Of a DNA stretch of 64,000 nt, positions 17,871 through 25,946 are shown one piece after another; the stretch's first letter is position 1; each line of letters begins with the position of its first letter. A model generated the notes under the pieces. It worked only from the letters and a program-made list of their open reading frames with translations, searched no databases and was not told the origin of the DNA. The DNA is from Gammaproteobacteria bacterium UBA7449 (lineage in GTDB: Bacteria > Pseudomonadota > Gammaproteobacteria > Pseudomonadales > Pseudohongiellaceae): assembly GCA_002477465.1 (NCBI GenBank), contig DLPV01000042.1, positions 62,001-126,000 of the forward strand, given 5' to 3'. A program made the position numbers and the translations under genes.

Positions 17871-17901
17871 TTTGCAGGTCTTGCAAAATTTGCAGGTCTT
17901 G
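17871..17901. repeat. short direct repeat before convergent gene ends
   Basis: TTTGCAGGTCTTG occurs twice, at 17871-17883 and 17889-17901, in the 82-base gap between the acyl-CoA dehydrogenase and the convergent FGE gene. It may be a slippage duplication. No hairpin terminator with a T tract is evident there. Confidence 0.45.
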
Positions 17902-17913
17902 GAAAAAAGGGGG

Positions 17914-18897
17914 CTAATTTAGCCAGATCGCATCCAGGCGATTGGATCGGTTCGGTATTACGCAGCGGAAGCCGGTGTGGTTGGTTGCCGACGCTGGGTC
18001 TGCCGGCATTCTCGCGCTAACCCGGAACCCCTGGCAGTAATTTTCACTGCACAGGAAAGAACCGCCGCGAATTCCACGTTTGGGCAGATTAGGCTCAGAA
18101 GGATCAAAGCTCTCAAGGCGGGTAACGCCAATAGGATTGCGATCTTTAAGGATTGCGTAGGCGTTGGGGTGATACCAATCGGAAACCCATTCCCAGACAT
18201 TGCCGGTGATGTCATAGAGACCGAAATCATTGGCCGGGAAACTGCCAACCGGCGCTGAACCTGCATGCCCATCGGTATTTTCATTCTTGATGGGAAAGGT
18301 TCCCTGCCAGTGGTTGGTCACCGCCTGTTCTCGATGAATAGGTTGGTCGCCCCAGCTATAAACCTGCCCCTCCCGGCCACCGCGTGCTGCGAATTCAAAT
18401 TGGGCTTCGGTAGGAAGTGTCTTGCCCTGCCAGTTGCAGTAGCTCAGGGCATCTTCATAGTTGACTTGCACCACGGGATGATTCATCCGCGCGACGATAG
18501 TGTCCTCCGGCCCTTCTGGGTGCCGCCAGTCGGCCTCTTCAACCAACTGCCACCAGCTCAGCGGCACAAGCTCTGACAGACTGCGCGCAATGGGGCTTTG
18601 GAACACCATGGAGTCGCCGAATCGTTCTGCGCCAGTGGCATAAGCGGTGGCGTCGACAAACTGCTTAAATTGGCTATTGGTGACTTCGTATTTGTCGATC
18701 CAGAATCCTGAAATTTCGACAGGTCGGGCTGGCGCTTCGTCCTGTAGGCCTCGGTCTGAGCCCATTGTGAACGTGCCACCATCTACCCATACCATGGTCT
18801 CCGAGTCTCCTCGTTCCTCAACCAGGATTAACCCATCAACGATAATAATGGCCAGAACAAAAGCGAAACCAACCAGGCTCTGGGTATTGCTCAACAT
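17914..18897 (-). CDS. Membrane-anchored formylglycine-generating-type enzyme
   Basis: FGE-sulfatase fold protein of 327 residues. Residues 9-26 form a membrane segment without a cleavage site, so the catalytic domain probably faces the periplasm. The domain starts at VWVDGGTFTMGSD and has the fold markers DKYEVTNSQFKQFV, LPTEAQFEFAARGG, YDITGNVWEWVSDWY and TGFRCV. It keeps C283 and C288 in RGGSFLCSENYC, the same CxxxxC spacing as human FGE C336 and C341, which true FGEs use with copper to turn a sulfatase cysteine into formylglycine; most other family members lack the pair. No sulfatase is encoded in the window. Substrate unknown. Confidence 0.85.
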   Translation of the reverse strand: MLSNTQSLVGFAFVLAIIIVDGLILVEERGDSETMVWVDGGTFTMGSDRGLQDEAPARPVEISGFWIDKYEVTNSQFKQFVDATAYATGAERFGDSMVFQSPIARSLSELVPLSWWQLVEEADWRHPEGPEDTIVARMNHPVVQVNYEDALSYCNWQGKTLPTEAQFEFAARGGREGQVYSWGDQPIHREQAVTNHWQGTFPIKNENTDGHAGSAPVGSFPANDFGLYDITGNVWEWVSDWYHPNAYAILKDRNPIGVTRLESFDPSEPNLPKRGIRGGSFLCSENYCQGFRVSARMPADPASATNHTGFRCVIPNRSNRLDAIWLN

Positions 18898-19235
18898 ATA
18901 ATGCTAACTTCATTGTTGCTAATTCGAGCGCGAGTTTAACAAGATATCGGTGGATAAGTCTTTGTTTGCTCCCGCCGAATTGTCACGAATAGTCTCTGAG
19001 GTCCGGAATATCGGGGTAAACCGGCGGGCTTGGAACAAGTTTTCAGGCTAGGACGGCGCCTCGGAAACCGGGGGATGGCTCTGGAACCGCAAATCCGGCT
19101 ATTCCAGCCAGTTTGTGGGTGCTGAGCACCCAAGTAGCCCGGCTACAGAGGATTCGTCACGCCTGCATAGTCAGTGCCACGGGTTCTTGTCATAATCAGG
19201 GCCTCTGCCGCGAAATTTGTTGGATAGACCTAGAC
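18898..19235. other. intergenic region with no recognised gene
   Basis: These 338 bases separate the FGE-like gene from the next plus-strand gene. Open frames here are short with atypical composition (rich in R, S and C), and I see no RNA gene or clear promoter. An upstream extension of the next gene to a GTG or ATG near 19113 would put a poor sequence before an obvious signal peptide, so I do not accept it. Confidence 0.5.
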
Positions 19236-20258
19236 ATGAAGAACATGCGCTTGATATTGAGTTTCTTAAGTTCTGTACCCAGCCTCGGCTTGCTCGCGGC
19301 AGAATCGGGCTATATTGCACCGCTCACCGAGCATGGTGTGCCGGATTTCCAGGGCACCTGGTCTATCGCGACACAGACTAACCTGGAGCGTTCCGAACGC
19401 TTTGGCAGTGAACTAGAAATTTCCGAGGAGGAAGCTATTCGTATCGAAGCCAGAGTGCGGGCAGGTATGCAGGCCAGTAATCAGCCTAGTGACCCAAATC
19501 GGGAAGCACCGGATGCGGGACGCAACGTCGGCGGCTACAACACTTTCTGGATGGATCCGGGCGATCGACTTGCCACAGTAAATGGCGAAATCAGAACTTC
19601 TATACTGGTGGACCCCGCTGATGGCAAATTGCCGTACAGTGAACAGGGGAGGGCAAAATATGCTGCCGCCATGCGACGCAGAAATTCCTATGATGGGCCT
19701 GAAGTCAGGCCGCTGGGCGAGCGCTGCGTGGTCGGGTTTGGTTCCACTGGTGGACCGCCCAAGCTCCCGGTTCTCTACAATAATCTGACTCAAATCGTAC
19801 AAACTGAGGACTATGTGCTGCTGCTGGCGGAGATGAATCATGACGCCCGTGTTATCAGGCTCAATGCTGAATTGCCTGAGAATACGCAGTACCCCTGGAT
19901 GGGAGATTCTATTGGCTACTATGAAGAGGGTAGCCTGGTAGTAGAGACCACAAATTTTCACCCCCAGCAAAGCCTGCGTTCTTCTCTGGATCATCGCTTC
20001 TATGGTTCGCAACAGATGAAAGTTACTGAACGTTTTACCCGGGTTGCAGATGACGCTATCCACTATCAATTTACAGTGGAAGACCCTGAAAACTATGCGC
20101 AGCCCTGGAGTGGGGAGTTGCCCATGAATCATACCCAGGATCAGATGTTCGAATACGCCTGCCACGAGGGTAATTACGCATTACCCGGTATTCTCGCCGG
20201 TGCGCGAACGGCAGATGTTGAAGGCTCGGAGTATGCGGCCACTGATCCTGGACAATAG
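19236..20258 (+). CDS. exported protein of unknown function
   Basis: From ATG 19236 the product has 340 residues and a signal peptide (MRLILSFLSSVPSLGLLAAE). The mature part opens with IAPLTEHGVPDFQGTWSIATQT, a pattern (PDxxGxW) seen at the start of many uncharacterised exported proteins of marine bacteria and acidobacteria, and continues with DRLATVNGEIRTSILVDPADGKLPYS, PLGERCVVGFGSTGGPP, WMGDSIGYYEEGSLVVETTNF and VTERFTRVADDAIHYQFTVEDP. These strands suggest an all-beta, lipocalin-like fold, but I know no function. The 3' end is followed by a good bidirectional terminator at 20451. Confidence 0.8.
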   Translation: MKNMRLILSFLSSVPSLGLLAAESGYIAPLTEHGVPDFQGTWSIATQTNLERSERFGSELEISEEEAIRIEARVRAGMQASNQPSDPNREAPDAGRNVGGYNTFWMDPGDRLATVNGEIRTSILVDPADGKLPYSEQGRAKYAAAMRRRNSYDGPEVRPLGERCVVGFGSTGGPPKLPVLYNNLTQIVQTEDYVLLLAEMNHDARVIRLNAELPENTQYPWMGDSIGYYEEGSLVVETTNFHPQQSLRSSLDHRFYGSQQMKVTERFTRVADDAIHYQFTVEDPENYAQPWSGELPMNHTQDQMFEYACHEGNYALPGILAGARTADVEGSEYAATDPGQ

Positions 20259-20450
20259 AATTCACTTGAATGGCGGCAGATATCACATTTAAATAGATTC
20301 GTATTTCCTGCATGAACGTTTCTTCAATGAAAATTGGCAATCACCAATTCTGTGCCACTCACTATTCTCTCAAGCCGGCCTGCAGTTTTTATCGATTCTT
20401 GATGGTATTCAATCCGGAAAGAGCGCGCGAGGTAGAAGTACAAAGAATAA

Positions 20451-20475
20451 AAAAGGGAGCCACAGGCTCCCTTTT
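20451..20475. terminator. bidirectional rho-independent terminator
   Basis: An 11-base perfect stem, AAAAGGGAGCC paired with GGCTCCCTTTT around the loop ACA, followed by T on the plus strand and by a T tract (from the A run) on the minus strand. It lies between the convergent ends of the exported protein gene (20258) and the acyl-CoA ligase gene (20494), so it can serve both. Confidence 0.9.
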
Positions 20476-20493
20476 TAAATGCGGTGGCAAAAA

Positions 20494-22128
20494 CTACCTC
20501 AGATCTGGAAGCTTGTAACCTTCCTTCTCCATGTTGGCGCGGATCGTCTTCTTCTCGATCTTGCCAGTAGGGCCAAGAGGCAAGCTTTCTACGGCAATCA
20601 CCTCGTCAGGTAGCTGCCACTTGGCAAATACCTTGCTGCAGTGTTCGATGACCGCAGCCTGATCCAGGCTCTGGCCTTCGGCCATAATGACCACGGCGAC
20701 CGGGCGTTCATCCCACTTGGGATGAGGTTGGGCTACTACTGCGGCCTGGGCGATCTCTGGCATGCCAACGATGTGGTTTTCCAGGTCCACCGAGGAAATC
20801 CATTCGCCTCCGGACTTGATCATGTCCTTGGAGCGATCGCAAATAATGACGTATTGGTCTGCGTCCATCTTGGCCACGTCACCGGTGACCAGCCAGCCGT
20901 CATGAAATTTCTCGGGCTGTGGGTCGTTGAAATACTCTGAGGCGATCCAGGGGCCACGAATACAGAGTTCACCGACAGCTTCTCCATCGTGAGGCAGCGG
21001 CTTCCATTCTTCGTCGAAGATCTCAATTTCAAGGCCAGGCATGGCGAGACCAGCCTTGGCGATATTTTCGAACTGCTGATCTTCCGAGATACCGACCTGA
21101 GAACGCTTGGACACCTTGCGCGACAGGGTACCCAATGGGTTCGTTTCGGTCATGCCCCAGCCCTGAATCATTTCGATTTCGAAGCTGTTCCAGTACCAGC
21201 GCATCATTTCTACCGGTGGCGCAGAGCCGCCGCAGGTCAGGCGATTGAGGCTTGAAAGATCGTATTTGTCTGGATTGGCCGTCAGCGCTGCGCGCACGCC
21301 CTGCCAGATCGTTGGGACTCCAGCAGAGATTGTGACTTCTTCCTGCTCCATCAGACTCAGGAATGAGTCCGGCGTCATGAAGCGATGTGGATAGACTTGC
21401 TTGGTGCCGAGCATGGATGCGGCAAATGGCAGCCCCCAGCCCATGGCGTGGAACATGGGCACAATGCCCAGCAACGAATCCAGAGCCGATAAACCCATAG
21501 AGTCGGTAAGGGATTCAGTCAGGGTATGCAGATAAGTGGAGCGATTGGTATACATCACGCCCTTGGGGTTGCCGGTAGTGCCTGAGGTGTAGCACAGACC
21601 CATAGGGGCAGTCTCAGGAATGTCCGGCCAGTCAAACGCGGGTTCGTGGCCAGCGATAAAGTCTTCATAATCAATCTGATTTTCAAAACTGCTTTCGCCG
21701 CCTTCGCCGTGGCGACAGATCACCAGCAGCTCAACGCAGGGAATCTTGCCCCAAAGTGGTTCCAGCAGTGGCAGTAAGTCTTCGTCCGCAAAGATAATGC
21801 GATCGCCGGCGTGGTTGATGATGTACTCCAGATCGGCGGGGGACAAACGGATGTTCAGGGTATGGAGCACGCAACCCATGCTGGGCACGCCCTGGTAGAG
21901 TTCCAGGTGGCGGTAGTTATTCCACATGAAGCTGGCAATGCGGTCGCCAGTGTCGATACCGTGGGCCTTGAGGGCGTTGGCCAGCTGTTGGGCGCGCTCC
22001 CAGGTTTGTTTCAGGGTCTGGCGATGGGTCCCGTTAGCCTGAGCGGTGACGACTTCGACTCCTGGGTCTAGCTCGGCACCTCGCCCAAGGATGCGTGACA
22101 TCAGCAGAGGTGTGTTTTGCATAGTCAT
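20494..22128 (-). CDS. Medium/long-chain fatty acyl-CoA ligase, AlkK-like
   Basis: AMP-forming ligase that activates fatty acids to CoA esters. ATG 22128 has GGGGGAA seven bases upstream and gives 544 residues, matching AlkK (about 546). The P-loop-like motif YTSGTTGNPKGVMYTNRS is complete, as are MTETNPLGTLS, GDVAKMDADQY, DRSKDMIKSGGEWISSVDLE and the C-terminal lysine in PLGPTGKIEKKTIR needed for adenylation. The N-terminal WNNYRHLELYQGVPSMGCVLHTLNIRL is AlkK-like. It is transcribed away from the haloalkane dehalogenase gene, sharing a 172-base control region. Substrate chain length is inferred only. Confidence 0.92.
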   Translation of the reverse strand: MTMQNTPLLMSRILGRGAELDPGVEVVTAQANGTHRQTLKQTWERAQQLANALKAHGIDTGDRIASFMWNNYRHLELYQGVPSMGCVLHTLNIRLSPADLEYIINHAGDRIIFADEDLLPLLEPLWGKIPCVELLVICRHGEGGESSFENQIDYEDFIAGHEPAFDWPDIPETAPMGLCYTSGTTGNPKGVMYTNRSTYLHTLTESLTDSMGLSALDSLLGIVPMFHAMGWGLPFAASMLGTKQVYPHRFMTPDSFLSLMEQEEVTISAGVPTIWQGVRAALTANPDKYDLSSLNRLTCGGSAPPVEMMRWYWNSFEIEMIQGWGMTETNPLGTLSRKVSKRSQVGISEDQQFENIAKAGLAMPGLEIEIFDEEWKPLPHDGEAVGELCIRGPWIASEYFNDPQPEKFHDGWLVTGDVAKMDADQYVIICDRSKDMIKSGGEWISSVDLENHIVGMPEIAQAAVVAQPHPKWDERPVAVVIMAEGQSLDQAAVIEHCSKVFAKWQLPDEVIAVESLPLGPTGKIEKKTIRANMEKEGYKLPDLR

Positions 22129-22213
22129 TCGGTATTCCCCCGTAAGTTTGCTTACGACTACTTTGAATTGCGGAAGTGGAGAATATATGAAGTAAGGTAG
22201 CTTGTTCAATTCA

Positions 22214-22241
22214 TTGAAACCTGACAATTCAGTGGTATTCT
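22214..22241 (+). promoter_or_regulatory. candidate sigma-70 promoter of the haloalkane dehalogenase gene
   Basis: TTGAAA at 22214-22219 and TATTCT at 22236-22241 are separated by 16 bases, about 60 bases before the ATG at 22301, which itself has GAGG eight bases upstream. The -10 element matches four of six consensus bases. Confidence 0.35.
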
Positions 22242-22300
22242 GCCGAAGCTAGAATAATTACGACCAAGACAAGGGTAAACAGGCGCAATCGAGGCTCAGA

Positions 22301-23182
22301 ATGATCAATATCGCGGAACATCCCAAGCAAACCGTGTCGGTAAACGGCAAGACTATGGCCTATGTGGAGATGGGAAAGGGCGATCCCATTGTCTTCCAGC
22401 ATGGCAACCCGACTTCATCCTATTTGTGGCGCAATATCATGCCGCATCTACAGGATCAGGGGCGCTGCATCGCAATCGACCTGATTGGCATGGGTGATTC
22501 CGACAAGCTTGAGGATTCTGGGCCAGAGCGCTATAGCTTCATGGAGCACAGACAGTATCTGGATGGCGCACTCGATGCGCTTGGCGTCAAAGACAATGTA
22601 ACCTGGGTAATCCACGACTGGGGTTCAGCCCTGGGTTTCGATTGGGCTAATCGGCATCGTGAGTCGGTTAATGGTATCGCCTACATGGAGGGCATTGTCC
22701 GGCCTGTGACTTGGGAGGAGTGGCCTGAGGCTGCACGCGGTGTGTTTCAGGGGTTTCGATCGCCCGCCGGGGAAGAGATGGTGCTAGACAAGAATGTATT
22801 CGTCGAAAGAGTGTTACCTGGCTCTATTCTCAGAGAGTTAAGCGATGCAGAGATGGAGGTATACCGACGGCCCTTTAGTGTGCCTGGAGAGGGCCGCCGC
22901 CCGACCCTGACCTGGCCGCGACAAATACCGATTAGCGGTGAGCCCCCGGAGGTGGTTGCACTGGTACAGGAATATGCGGAATGGCTGGCAAGTGCAGAGC
23001 TTCCCAAGCTCTTTATTAATGCCGAGCCAGGCGCAATTCTCATTGGACCACAACGGGAGTTCTGTCGCTCCTGGCCGAATCAGGAAGAAGTTACTGTAAA
23101 GGGTAATCATTTTTTGCAGGAAGATTCGCCGGATGAAATCGGTCAGGCCATCGCTGACTGGCGTCGCCGCAACATAGCCTAA
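22301..23182 (+). CDS. Haloalkane dehalogenase, LinB-like (HLD-II)
   Basis: Alpha/beta-hydrolase that cleaves carbon-halogen bonds of haloalkanes hydrolytically, giving alcohol and halide. The 293-residue protein runs closely parallel to Sphingobium LinB, with shared blocks QHGNPTSSYLWRNIMPH, IGMGDSDKL, HDWGSALGFDWA, RRPTLTWPRQIPI, PKLFINAEPGA and FLQEDSPDEIG. Nucleophile D106, halide-binding N36 and W107, acid E130 and base H270 are all present, the HLD-II arrangement. It lacks a clear signal peptide. Neighbours are an acyl-CoA ligase (divergent) and an MFS transporter 16 bases downstream. The natural halogenated substrate is not evident; activity itself is a strong inference. Confidence 0.95.
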   Translation: MINIAEHPKQTVSVNGKTMAYVEMGKGDPIVFQHGNPTSSYLWRNIMPHLQDQGRCIAIDLIGMGDSDKLEDSGPERYSFMEHRQYLDGALDALGVKDNVTWVIHDWGSALGFDWANRHRESVNGIAYMEGIVRPVTWEEWPEAARGVFQGFRSPAGEEMVLDKNVFVERVLPGSILRELSDAEMEVYRRPFSVPGEGRRPTLTWPRQIPISGEPPEVVALVQEYAEWLASAELPKLFINAEPGAILIGPQREFCRSWPNQEEVTVKGNHFLQEDSPDEIGQAIADWRRRNIA

Positions 23183-23198
23183 GCCACGTGGCCAAATC

Positions 23199-24608
23199 AT
23201 GACTGCAGAAACAGCCAGTAAGGAACAGCTGGAGGGCAATATTCGCCGTTTTATTATTTTCCGTCTGTTTTACACCGCACGTTTTTATTATCCAATTTTC
23301 ACTATCCTTTTTCTTGACTACGGGCTAACTCTGGAACAGTTCGCCATCCTCAACATGGTATGGGCGGTGAGCATTGTGCTGGCAGAAGTGCCTTCAGGTG
23401 CTCTGGCGGACATTGTGGGTCGCAAGCGCCTGCTGATCTTTGCGGCGCTGCTGATGGTGATGGAGATGGCCTTGATTGTGTTCGCGCCGATCGACGCATC
23501 CTCTCTGCTGTTTCTCATGTTTTTCGGAAATCGAATCTGCTCTGGCTTGTCAGAAGCGGCCGCCAGTGGTGCGGACGAAGCGCTGGCCTATGATTCCCTG
23601 AAGGCCCTTGGGCGAGAGGATGAGTGGGCCCAGGTGCTGGAGCGAACTACATTTGTCGTTTCTATCGGATTCTTCACCACCATGATCCTGGGTGCTTTTG
23701 CTTACGATCCTGCCATCGTCAATCGGGTGCTGGCGCTGCTTAACACATCCTGGCAGCTACCCGATTCGCTGGTAATTCGCCTGCCGGTAATCCTGACCCT
23801 GCTTACCGCCGGCGTGGTGTTGGTTACAGCAATGGGATTTTACGATCTGGATGCCAAGACGGACTCCGGGGCAGATCAAGGCGATCAGGGGCGGGCAGGT
23901 GTTTCCCTGCTTGAGCCATTTCGCCAAATTCTCAGCGCGGCCCGTTGGACTGTGGGCCATCGTTTCGTCCTGTTCGTGATACTGGCGGCACTAGCTCTGG
24001 ATTCCGTGGCGCGACAGTTTGCGGTGCTATCAAGCGAGTATTACCGCTTGATAGATATACCCGTGAGCTGGTTTGGTTTCGTCGGCGCCGGTATGTCGCT
24101 GATCGGTATATTGAACGCCAGAATTTCGCGCTATTTGGTGAGTAACCGCTCACCGTTGTTCAACTTCCTGGTGCTGTCTGTGCTCCTGATGTCTGGCCTG
24201 GTGGGTATTAGTTTCGCCGTGCCTTACTTTGGTGTTTTGTTTGCTGTGGGTGCTTTTGCCATGATGGGGATGGTGCAGTTTCAGGCCAGCTACTATCTCA
24301 ATCGCGAAGCCGATTCAGATATTCGAGCTACCGTCCTCAGCTTCAAGGGTCTTGCCCTCAATTTGGGTTTGGGAATAGCTAGCCTGCTGTATACGGCGCT
24401 GGTGGCCTCTCTGCGCAACGCGCAGGAAGCAGGTATGAGTGAGGAGATAATCAGCGAGCGAGTGTTTGTTGATTCCCTCGCTGCTTTCCCGATGTACTAC
24501 GTGGTGCTGTTTGTTGTGCTGGTGATTGCGGCGAAGCTAAGTATTGGTAATTGTGCCATATTCTTCAAATCGCCCTCTGAGCAGAGCCGAGGGGGCAAGT
24601 GTGTCTGA
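23199..24608 (+). CDS. MFS transporter
   Basis: Integral membrane transporter of 469 residues with about 12 hydrophobic segments. The segment 2-3 loop has the MFS signature as GALADIVGRKRLLIF (residues about 67-82), with the usual D and R/K. Sequence beginning RFIIFRLFYTARFYYPIFTILFLDYGLTLEQFAIL resembles a branch of uncharacterised MFS proteins. A long cytoplasmic loop near 225-250 (KTDSGADQGDQGRAG) separates the halves. It begins 16 bases after the haloalkane dehalogenase gene and is probably co-transcribed; transport of a dehalogenase substrate or product is only a guess. Confidence 0.85.
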   Translation: MTAETASKEQLEGNIRRFIIFRLFYTARFYYPIFTILFLDYGLTLEQFAILNMVWAVSIVLAEVPSGALADIVGRKRLLIFAALLMVMEMALIVFAPIDASSLLFLMFFGNRICSGLSEAAASGADEALAYDSLKALGREDEWAQVLERTTFVVSIGFFTTMILGAFAYDPAIVNRVLALLNTSWQLPDSLVIRLPVILTLLTAGVVLVTAMGFYDLDAKTDSGADQGDQGRAGVSLLEPFRQILSAARWTVGHRFVLFVILAALALDSVARQFAVLSSEYYRLIDIPVSWFGFVGAGMSLIGILNARISRYLVSNRSPLFNFLVLSVLLMSGLVGISFAVPYFGVLFAVGAFAMMGMVQFQASYYLNREADSDIRATVLSFKGLALNLGLGIASLLYTALVASLRNAQEAGMSEEIISERVFVDSLAAFPMYYVVLFVVLVIAAKLSIGNCAIFFKSPSEQSRGGKCV

Positions 24609-24670
24609 GCTTGCACTTTTTCCGCAAACCCGTTTGAATAATTGCTCAGTGCGTCCATAGAGAATTATTG

Positions 24671-25267
24671 ATGTTGCAGCTATTCCGACTAGTCAGATTC
24701 AGCCTGCTCACCCTGTCGCTAGCCCTGGGAGCGGGCTATAGCCTTGCTCAGGATGCGGATATTCGCACGGGGCTTGCTGGGCAATGGGTTATCAATGACG
24801 AACTCAGCGACAACACGGATGATGCGGTGGAAGAGGCGATAGAAGCCGGTGGCGGTAAAGGTGGTCGCGGCTTCTTTAACCGTCAGGAAGATTTTTATCG
24901 CGGTGGCCCTCCTGAGCACGAACTTTATGATCGGATCTCCTACGACGACGTGCTGACCATAGAGGTCGCCGAACCCGAACTCCGCTTTACCTACGAAAAT
25001 GATTTTCCGCGCGTGTTTCACACCGACGGCCGCCGCCGCCGTGCATCAGCAGCAGACTTTTACTCAGAGGGAGGAGAGGACTGGTCTTCGGGCTTGTTCG
25101 AAGCCAACGCCCTGGTTGTGGAAGGCAGGCCGCGCGACGGTGGCTTTACTATCGAGACTTATACCCTGGAAGCCAATGGCGCAAGGCTTCGCATAGAGAT
25201 GATGATTCAGCCCGATTCTTTTCGAGAGCCGATTGAGTTGGTGCGTTACTTCGATCGCGCCGATTAG
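24671..25267 (+). CDS. exported protein of unknown function
   Basis: ATG 24671 (198 residues; a TTG one codon earlier is also in frame). A signal peptide ends near SLAQ (residue 28). The mature protein opens DADIRTGLAGQWVINDELSDNTDD, then a Gly/Arg-rich stretch (EAGGGKGGRGFFNRQ), followed by beta-like sequence LTIEVAEPELRFTYENDFPRVFHTDG and FTIETYTLEANGARLRIEMMIQ. The pattern GxWxxNxxLSxx at the start is common in uncharacterised exported proteins of marine gammaproteobacteria. No function is proposed. Confidence 0.75.
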   Translation: MLQLFRLVRFSLLTLSLALGAGYSLAQDADIRTGLAGQWVINDELSDNTDDAVEEAIEAGGGKGGRGFFNRQEDFYRGGPPEHELYDRISYDDVLTIEVAEPELRFTYENDFPRVFHTDGRRRRASAADFYSEGGEDWSSGLFEANALVVEGRPRDGGFTIETYTLEANGARLRIEMMIQPDSFREPIELVRYFDRAD

Positions 25268-25298
25268 TGCGACTCGAATGCTGGAGGCGGGCTCGCGT

Positions 25299-25910
25299 TT
25301 AGCTCGGTTGCGCGATAATTTCTTCTTCCACTTCCCGCAGCCGATCCTTACCGAAATACATTTCATCGCCGACAAAAAACGTAGGTGAGCCGAAGGCGCC
25401 GCGTTCCATTGAGCGGGCAGTATTATCGATCAGCTCCTGTTTAATTGCAGGATCCTGCATACCAACTACGATCTCGTCTGTTGGCAGGCCATGTGCAGTG
25501 AGTGACTCGGCGACTACTCCAAGATCAGACATGTCTTTGCCTTGTTCCCACATACACTGATACATGGCTTCTACATAACGCCCGTAGTAGTCCTGGTGGC
25601 TGGCAAATACAGCGCCGCGCATCAGATGTAGCGTGTTGACTGGAAAGTGTGGATTGAATTTGTAATCCGCAAGCTTATGGCGGGCAATGAAACGCTCAAT
25701 CTCTCTGGCCTGGTATTCTTTCTTGTTCTTCACATCGGCGAACTGTTCCATAGGCGAGCGGTTGTTGGTTGCCTTGAATAATCCGCCCAGCAGAACTGGA
25801 AAGTAGGTAAACGATTGCCCTGTGCGTTCAACAATTTCGGGAATGACCCGGTGACAGAAATAGGTATTGGGGCTACCGAAATCGTAATGAAACTCTACTA
25901 CAAGGCTCAT
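25299..25910 (-). CDS. 2-hydroxychromene-2-carboxylate isomerase family (DsbA/GST-kappa-like)
   Basis: The 203-residue protein has the DsbA-like thioredoxin fold of HCCA isomerases and kappa-class GSTs: FHYDFGSPNTYFCHRVIPEI near the N-terminus, where S13 is the usual glutathione-activating position, YFPVLLGGLFKATNN, NPHFPVNTLHLMRGA, and the C-terminal GAFGSPTFFVGDEMYFGKDRL with cis-proline P174 or so. The known member acts in naphthalene breakdown, but most family members have other, unknown glutathione-dependent roles. No aromatic degradation genes flank it. Confidence 0.88.
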   Translation of the reverse strand: MSLVVEFHYDFGSPNTYFCHRVIPEIVERTGQSFTYFPVLLGGLFKATNNRSPMEQFADVKNKKEYQAREIERFIARHKLADYKFNPHFPVNTLHLMRGAVFASHQDYYGRYVEAMYQCMWEQGKDMSDLGVVAESLTAHGLPTDEIVVGMQDPAIKQELIDNTARSMERGAFGSPTFFVGDEMYFGKDRLREVEEEIIAQPS

Positions 25911-25946
25911 GGCAGACTTGTCCTTAACGGGGAAAGGTTTGAGGTC

